Assembly (NCBI GenBank): GCA_013368445.1
Contig: JAACJO010000028.1
Span: forward strand, 372,001 to 436,000
Reading direction: 5' to 3'
Source of the DNA: Leucocoprinus leucothites
Taxonomy: Eukaryota; Basidiomycota; Agaricomycetes; Agaricales; Agaricaceae
DNA length: 64,000 bases
A program made the position numbers and the translations under genes. Position 1 is the first letter of the stretch, and each line of letters begins with the position of its first letter. The notes below the pieces were generated by a model that worked only from the letters and a program-made list of their open reading frames with translations, had not been told where the DNA came from and searched no databases. Shown in pieces: positions 57,179 through 64,000 of the stretch.

Positions 57179-58484
57179 TATTCCTAGAAGGAATACTTCA
57201 AGACATGAAAACAGATATGCTATTCTACAATGGACTTTCCCTAGAAGTCCATTCATTAGAAGAGTTCATGTTGTATGCCATCTCATATGAAACAAGATGG
57301 AAAACTATGGCTTTCTATCAGAAAGCCCTTAATAATGGTAAGATTGTTGAACCATTAATGTACAATGCTAAACCTTGGAACCCAAAAGGCTTGGAATACA
57401 AGTTGACTGCCTTTGTGCCAAGGAACTTTGTTTTTTGAAATCAAAACAATCTTCACACAATTGTCCACCAAATGGTGGACCTAGTAAAGGGACAAACCTG
57501 AAGGTTGGATCATCTAAACCCAACCAAAATGCAAACTGAGCTCCCATGATGGCAAATGGAAAGAAGGTGGAGAGCAAAAATATATCTTGCTATAGTTGTT
57601 GGAGACCTTATTATGCTCATTAGTGCCCTAATAAGAAATTGTATCTGCATGCAGCCCACACAGAGATCCCAGATGAGGAGGGACCTCAATCTGGGAATGT
57701 GGATGAGGCAGAATCTATTATTGCCAAAACAGCAATAATTGATATGACAGCAGAAGAAGCCGAACATTCTATAGCTGTGACAGAACATAGTGATGACCTC
57801 ATTACAGTAGAGGTCATTGAATCAGACTATGGATTGGGTGAGGAAGACAGTGACTTCCTCAGATCCATACACAATGGATCTCCAATAGAGATAATGTCAG
57901 ATTATAGATCTGACATTGAAAAGTTGGAGATACCTGAAACCAATACATCCATAGAAGTCAACATGGATAATACCAATGGTTTTAGGGCTATGACAGATAG
58001 CCCTACTAGCAAAAATAATGTCCATATGCAAACAATTACACTACAGAAGAATAAAAATAAGTTTCTTGGTCCACAATTACCAATGAAAGATAAGCAATGT
58101 CTCACATCCTTTGTCAACATCAATGGAGTTGACACTTGGATGCTATGGAATTCTGGATATACAACATCTGGAATGATACCTATGTTCACTCATGTAGCAA
58201 ACATAAGGGTGAATGAGTTAATTGATGAACATAAGCTCCAACTCTGCATAGTCAGTAGCTGTGCTACTGTAAAATTTAGAGCTAAGGTTGACCTAATAAT
58301 CCAAGGTCAACCATATCTATGCTACCTTGACATAGCAAATTTTGATCATTACAACATTATACTAGGAACACCATTCATGCATAAACATACAGTGAAGTTG
58401 GACTTTGAGAAGTCCACAGTTGTTATCAATGGAAGTGAGCTTCTGGCCAAAGACATAGTGGGTGATGAAGATTCACAAATTTGA
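57179..58484 (+). pseudogene. Family 3 copy A: gag C-terminus and protease
   Basis: Gag resumes with FLEGILQDMKTDML and LEEFMLYAISYETRWK. The knuckle (about 57585-57640) reads CYSCWRPYYAH-C-like and has lost its His spacing. An acidic open frame (57639-58484, 281 codons) carries the protease: VDTWMLWNSGYTTSGM, in which the catalytic Asp of DSG is Asn, then FDHYNIILGTPFMHKH and LDFEKSTVVINGSELLA. The protease is therefore dead although the frame is long and open. Confidence 0.83.
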
Positions 58485-59248
58485 TGCCATAGGGTAACAG
58501 ATAAATACCCCATGCAAAAATGACTATTAGAGGGTAAAGGTACTACTGGGGTCACAAATGTGACCCTTGAGGATGTACCTGAAGACCTGATAACTAACAA
58601 AGGGGACACATTGCCCCCTAATCACCCTCATGTACTCAAAGGACCACTAGAAGGGAAGATGCAGTCTTCCCTCAATCCAATAAAGGCAATGGATGGGTTG
58701 ACAATGCCATCCATTGAGGAAAACAATCAACACTTGGCTGCAGGGATAGGTGAGCAAGTGATGTTCCCTAAATGATATCACACACTGGGCAAACCTCTGA
58801 TGATGTTCACCATATGTGATCATCACTATGACCCTCACATGCTGGATGAATGGAATGTGGTCATGGAAAGCTCAAGAAAAATGCAGTCCATTAGTAAATG
58901 GACTACAACTAAATTAGAGTATTTCCATCAACCAAGGTTGACAAGGTAGTGACTACTGAATTTACACATGATAGGTATCCTGGCAAGGATAACTGGGATT
59001 ATCTGCAGAGTATGACAGTTGTAGGCCAACCAATTGGTGATGGCCCACATAGACTGTCAAAGGAAAGCAAGGAACCACCAGATAAAAAATCTGGTAGCCT
59101 GACATTAACTAAAAGTGATATACCTCAGTTGCAGAAATGATGGTTCAAGGAGTATGCTGATGTGATGCAGGGTGCTCCTGAGCATTTACCACCATTCCAT
59201 GAGGTTAATTGTGAGATTAACCTCATCAACAGTAATAGGAGATATATA
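58485..59248 (+). pseudogene. Family 3 copy A: pol leader and first RT codons
   Basis: Broken frames read VTLEDVPEDLITNKGDTLPP, the linker TTEFTHDRYPGKDNWDYLQS, and the uninterrupted target of the PAT/DIRS-like insertion (WFKEYADVMQGAPEHLP). The RT start NLINSNRRYI follows. The copy ends abruptly at about 59248, where an inverted relative begins. Confidence 0.78.
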
Positions 59249-61450
59249 CAGTATCAATTGAGTTTTGCATGGAACTCATCTCAAAGAGAGTGAGGACATC
59301 ATGGCAAGTGATATATATATCACTTGTTGTCATCTATCAGATGTATTTCATGATTTACTTCACAAAGAGGAGGTAATTTGTCAGGTGTACCCTGCATCAT
59401 ATCAGAGTACCCTGAGAATATTTCCTCTCATTGAATGCAGGGAATGTCCTTCTCAATTGGACCACTAGATTTACCAGGTGGTTTCTTCTGATGGTTAGCA
59501 TTCCTGGTTTGAGAAGTACTTGGATCAGTCATCAGAGGGCTGATGATGTGCATGCTCCATAAATAGTCTCAAGTACATTGCTTGGGATACCACTCATAGG
59601 TAAATTCAACAGTTTTGCCTTTGTCTCTGGGACTGCTTAGGTTGTAACCCATGGATGATTTATTAATGTTTGTAGACATTGTCCCAATGTCTGCCATAAT
59701 TTGATTCCATTCATCCAGCATTCTGGGATCATAATAATAGTTGTGTATCATGAACACAATAGGTAGATCTTGTAGTCTCTTACAAGACCTATGGGGAAAT
59801 GGTGGTGATGAAGGTTGAGCATAATGCTCAACTGATCCAGAAGTAGTATTAGCTGTAGATGGTGGTGCCACCATTGTACTTTTGAGGATAGGTTGATTAG
59901 TGAGGGGTAATGAATCACCCTTTGTTATTTAGTCTCACTCAATGACTTCCTTGATAGTTACTGCCAGAATATTATTTCTTCCTGTTGCTTCAGGTAGTCA
60001 TTTGGGTTGACATTTATCCATCAACCTCTAGTATTGCAATCTAGTATCAGATTGCCCTGCAGTATTGTCTGCATTGATATCTCTGCTGCTTATGACAACA
60101 CATGATTTTTCAAAGTCAAGTTTGACTTAGTATTCGCACATAAAAGGGGCACCCAATATGACATCATAACAATCAAAGTTTGCTATGTCTATGTAAGTGG
60201 GATACTCTGTACTCTCAATGGATATCCCTAATGTGGCTCCATAGCATACATTGGATCAACTACCTACAGTTCCCAACTGTAGGGTATGGATGTCAACTAG
60301 TTTACTTACTTTGATTTTTGCTATTTCAGCAAAAGTTGGGGTTACCCCTGACATGGTACTGCCTGAATCCCAAAGGGTCCAGGCTTCCATGCCATTAATA
60401 GTCACAAGAGAAGCTAGACATCACTTTTCTCCATCAGGTAATTGTGGTTGAACCAATTTTTCTTTGGTTTGATGGAGGAGGGCCATCTTCCTTGATTTGG
60501 AATTTGGTGAGATATCCAATGTATCAGATATCACATATGCCAGTTTGGCATTTATGAATATTGGATTGCTAATTTTTTCCTTGGGCACAGATTGTCCCAA
60601 GAATGATACTGCAACTATTTTGACATTATTATTATCATCAACTTCTATGTCACTAATGGGCTTGTTTGATCTGGCACTATGGTGCATGCCATTAGTGATA
60701 TCCTCTTCATCAGAGGAAATCTCAATCACTTTGTCTTCAGCAATGAAGATCTCAGTATCTGACATCCAATCTGATTTGATGTCTAAAATGTCATCATGGA
60801 TTGTGGTCAGGAATTTGTTTGTGTCCCAACCATAGTCTGATTTGATCACTTCAACCTCTACAAGGTTGCTACTATGTTCCAAAGATGCATCCTCTTGGGG
60901 TTCAGGTACATCAATAGTATCCTCTTCCTGCAGTTCCTCCTCAGTTATTGCTGAGAGGTTGGTGTCATCCAATGGATGGGATGACATCTCATCAGGAGTA
61001 ACAGTCTGTGCAGCCCAAAGATGGAATGCATTATTTTTTGTGTGTTGAGGACAGTTGCTCACAAAGTGGGGACCTCCACATCCATAACATTTGACTATAC
61101 TGGGTATTTTCTGTTGTGCACTGGTTCTAACCAGTGCATGTTGGGAGGTATTATTGCAGGGTTGTGATGGCCCAGCCTTAGCTTTGGGTTGACTATTATG
61201 TTGGTTCCCATTATGGTTGTTGTTCAAGTTATTACTATTGACTCAAAGTTCTTTTGACAGAATTGTAGTCTATCTGTTAGCAACCCTTTGGTCCACAAGA
61301 ACAGTTTTCTTGTGGTCTAGAGCACTGGGGTTCCATTGTTGAGTTTTCTTATTCAGTAACTCAACATGCCTGATATCAGCCCATGAGTTTTTATGGTAGA
61401 ACACTGTGTTCTTCCATCTTAACTCATAGGATATTGCAAAAGCTAAGAAG
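59249..61450 (-). pseudogene. Family 5 Gypsy fragment: gag, protease, RT start
   Basis: The minus strand from 61450 reads LAFAISYELRWKNTVFYHKN (gag), an intact knuckle CYGCGGPHFVSNC (about 61050-61085), an acidic linker, and a protease with intact WTLWDSGSTMSGVTP (about 60345-60390). A leader (59569-59874) and the RT start (MMQGTPDKLPPLCEVNHEIH, YHLP, DEFHAKLN) end at about 59249. The 268-codon frame 60421-61227 is open. It is related to family 3 but clearly diverged. The 5' end is cut by element 4. Confidence 0.82.
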
Positions 61451-62083
61451 TGTTATGTATATTGATTATACCTAGCATTTGTTTCCTTTACAATATGAAG
61501 TTGATATTAGCTTTACTTAGATAACATTGCAATTATGTTTTCCTTCTTCTTTGTTCTTGTTTCCTTAGTTTGTTTTGACTCATTTTGACTTGTTTTATTT
61601 TGTTTTAATGACATGTGATTATTAAATATAGCTGCACTATATTTGGACTTGTCTCATGACTATATTATATGATCAAAGAAGAACTTCTTTAGAAGAACTT
61701 CTAAAGCTTCTTTGACAGATCATGTCTTATATAGTTTAATTAGAGTTAAGGAAGCCATATACTTCTCTTCTTTCATTAGAAGCCCTTGACCCTAGTTATA
61801 CTTAGATATAGACTTGTATTGTATATAAGCCATTGACATCTACCAAGGAGAAACATCATTTCTACTTGGTTAGGTAGAGACTCAATACAAGCCTTTATCT
61901 ATACAAAGTCAAATTGAACTCAAGCTCTAAGATCTCAATTACCAAGTCTTTACTATTATAATTGACATATTATAACTCTGACTTTGTAAATGACTTTGTT
62001 GCTTACTGAGAAGGAGTCACCTTGATAAGATCAATCTGATACTTATTGCACCAGCTTAGGACCAGGCTGGCATCACTATAACA
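61451..62083 (+). repeat. Element 4, 5' LTR (LTR2 family)
   Basis: Starts TGTTATGTATATTG and ends CATCACTATAACA; the reverse complement of the element 2 LTRs. Confidence 0.92.
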
Positions 62084-62549
62084 TTAAGTAGAAACAATTC
62101 TTCTCTGTTGGCACAGAGCTGTTACTTTGCCTAGTAACCCAACAACATGTCAAACACTGTTGATTTGGGTTATCATGGCTACTGCACAAACTGTCCCAAA
62201 ACTATTGTGCATAACAATGAAGAGAGGGTTGACACACATTGCCAACTAGTGGAATAGTTGAGGATCACTCTTATTGATCTGAGCAATTACCCACACTCTT
62301 AAAACATTTGGAGGCTTGTGAGAGCTAAGGTTGTTGTACCTGAATCTCAAATAAGATACCAGATCCAAGGGTAGATACTTGGAAGGGAGAAATTTGCCAG
62401 AAGATTAGGCATATCTCTGAAGAATACCAGACCTGAGGGTAAATACTTGGAAGACAGTTGTATCTGTAACAGTCTTAAGAGACTATAAATACACAGTCCT
62501 AGTGATTATAAAAGTGAGTCCAAAGGCAACTATAAACTAATTTTCCAAT
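62084..62549 (+). other. Element 4 leader
   Basis: This non-coding leader is collinear with 48280-48845 on the opposite strand. It contains a direct repeat with GGTA(G/A)ATACTTGGAAG at about 62369 and 62438. The bases after the LTR (TTAAGTAGAAAC) mark the expected primer-binding site. Confidence 0.65.
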
Positions 62550-64000
62550 ATGGCAGAATCAATCTGCAAGTGTGACAATTGTCTTAAGGACAATCTTCCA
62601 TTTAAGACCAGACCAGGTGTCTCTATGACCACCCATAAACATAGTCCACAACAGACCCAACAGAATTTGCAAGAAAGGAGTTCCCAGAAGACCTCTATAG
62701 TACCTACTACAGCAAAACCCAAAATACAAGATTCTACAGAAGTAAAGGATCAGGCAAATTCTATTACCTCAAAGAGTATGAGGGGAAAGTTGTCTATATC
62801 CCTATCAAGAAAGAATACAAGGGAAACCTTGAAGCTGAATTTGCTGCACTTGGTCACAAGCAACTACATACAACAGTCAAACAGCAACTTGCAAAAGGAG
62901 CAGGATTTGAAGAACTTCAAGATGTTACCTCAGAACAGTATGTCAAAGAAGCAAGAAAACAACCAATCCTATTCCCTGAAACCCCTGCAAAAGAGGAAGC
63001 AGAAGTACTCACAAAGGCAATTGACAAGCTCAACCCTAAGTTCTCAGAAAAGCCCAGAGTCAATAGACCCCCTTCTTACACCTCAAGCCCAGCCCTTGGA
63101 CATAGCCCAAGATTCCTCAGTCCAATCACAAACCCTATCCCCTTTAGCTTTACCAATTCCCCCACCAGTATTGCCACTACCAGTACCTTACCAACAACCA
63201 ACCCCAACATTACTATAACCAGTACCACCATCACCATACCTATTAACACCCAAACAAAAGGGAAAGCAAAGGCAAATATCACCAATACAGGAGGATCTTC
63301 CAATAGAAGAAGCCCCACACCACGGCCACCACACAATCTGCAAGGACCACCAAAAGGTCCCAGAGGAAGCCCACCTGGAAGTCCAGGAGGAGGAGGAGGA
63401 GGGGGAGGAGGAGGACCACCAAATCCTAATCCAAACCCCCTGCCAAACCCAATGGGACAACCTCAAGTAGGATTCCAACTCAAATACCCAAAGCACACTA
63501 GGTTTGATGGCAACTCCAGCTACTTCAGACCATGGATGGCTGAAGTCAAACTCTACTTCAACTCATATGGAGTTACAGATGATACCTCAAGAATCAACTA
63601 CACCCTTGGATTACTTGATGGAGCTGCCAAGCTATGGCAACAGGATTACAGACTTAGTCAAGCAGATGCAGCTAGACAAGCAGGATATGTCCCACACACC
63701 TTTGATCAGTTCAAGAATGTGCTCAAACAGTTATTCACTCCAACACAACAGAGCTTTGAGGCTGAAAGAGAGTTATACTATCATAAACAGCAAGGGAAAT
63801 ACATTGAAGGATATATCACTAACTTTTCTGTCCTTGCCTCACATGCAGGACTTGCTGACAGCACTTCTCTCCAATCCTACTTCACTGAAGGACTTGACAA
63901 TGATGTCAGATTCAAAGCAATTTGAGCTGACCCCCAAACCCTCAACCAGTGGAAAACTGCTGCTAGACAAGCATACAAAGTTGTCCAAGAACAAAGGAGA
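62550..64000 (+). pseudogene. Element 4 gag (runs off window)
   Basis: ATG at 62550 opens MAESICKCDNCLKDNLPF, which uses a different frame from the element 2 gag start (MDPAEFARKAK) but aligns with it at DNA level. After a Pro-rich middle and a Gly-rich run (about 63383-63415), the frame 63452-63925 gives the capsid-like block FDGNSSYFRPWMAEVKLYF, LGLLDGAAKLWQQDYRL and YYHKQQGKYIEGYI. A TGA at 63923 stands where an Arg codon fits (FKAI-stop-ADPQTL), a C-to-T type change. The frame continues as WKTAARQAYKVVQEQ to the edge. Confidence 0.75.

Larger units (their letters stand above)
61451..64000 (+). mobile_element. Element 4: Gypsy element of the element 2 family, 5' part
   Basis: It starts with a 633-bp LTR2 in the plus sense of the element, followed by the same leader and gag as element 2, and continues past the window end. 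The left flank is AGAAG; the matching duplication must lie outside the window. It inserted in the gag of family 5. Confidence 0.9.

Overview
The window reads as genomic DNA of a filamentous basidiomycete fungus, most likely Agaricomycotina. The grounds are intron-dense genes with 50-70-nt GT-AG introns, a DUF6533-type membrane protein (a family I know mainly from Agaricomycetes), an Msb2-type signalling mucin and fungal Ty3/Gypsy chromoviruses. Species cannot be named from the sequence alone.

The left part (about 3.0-17.7 kb) is gene-bearing and CpG-rich. In order: a decayed gag-like relic (1-1172, -); an Msb2-like mucin (3057-5446, -); ribosomal protein uL23/Rpl25 (5912-6626, -) with a 5'UTR intron; a divergently transcribed DUF6533 membrane protein (7558-9618, +) whose model needs exons of 13, 20, 2 and 12 nt; a truncated, broken copy of cohesin SMC3 (9787 to about 11680, -); about 3 kb without a clear gene; and a multi-pass membrane protein fused in frame to an ankyrin domain (14755-17740, +). 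In that last gene ten units are 150 bp long, each a 99-nt exon (one 33-residue repeat) plus a near-identical 51-nt phase-1 intron.

From about 17.7 kb to the end the DNA is CpG-poor and is almost entirely nested transposons. Element 1 (19637-28904, -) is a full-length chromovirus with 697-bp LTRs and the target duplication CATAG. Element 2 (41575-49487, -; duplication TCATC) sits in a solo LTR of the element 1 family, which itself sits in an older Gypsy copy (family 3, copy B). Copy B is also broken by a tyrosine-recombinase (PAT/DIRS-like) retroelement with split direct repeats (36291 to about 41350) and by a 1.76-kb inverted-repeat element (34287-36045). A second family 3 copy (A, +, from 53924) carries a Tc1/mariner insertion (55598-57178). 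It then joins an inverted relative (family 5, -) at the same point of the RT gene. A further element 2 relative starts at 61451 and runs off the window. Solo LTRs and a small inverted-repeat element are nested among these.

Elements 1 and 2 both carry a third ORF between pol and the 3' LTR with paired CCHC knuckles; in element 1 the reading frame runs into the LTR. Most retroelement ORFs carry stops or lost catalytic residues, and visible changes between copies look mostly like transitions, as expected of methylated or RIP-exposed repeats. Exon and repeat boundaries come from splice consensus, frame arithmetic and visual alignment; no search was run.
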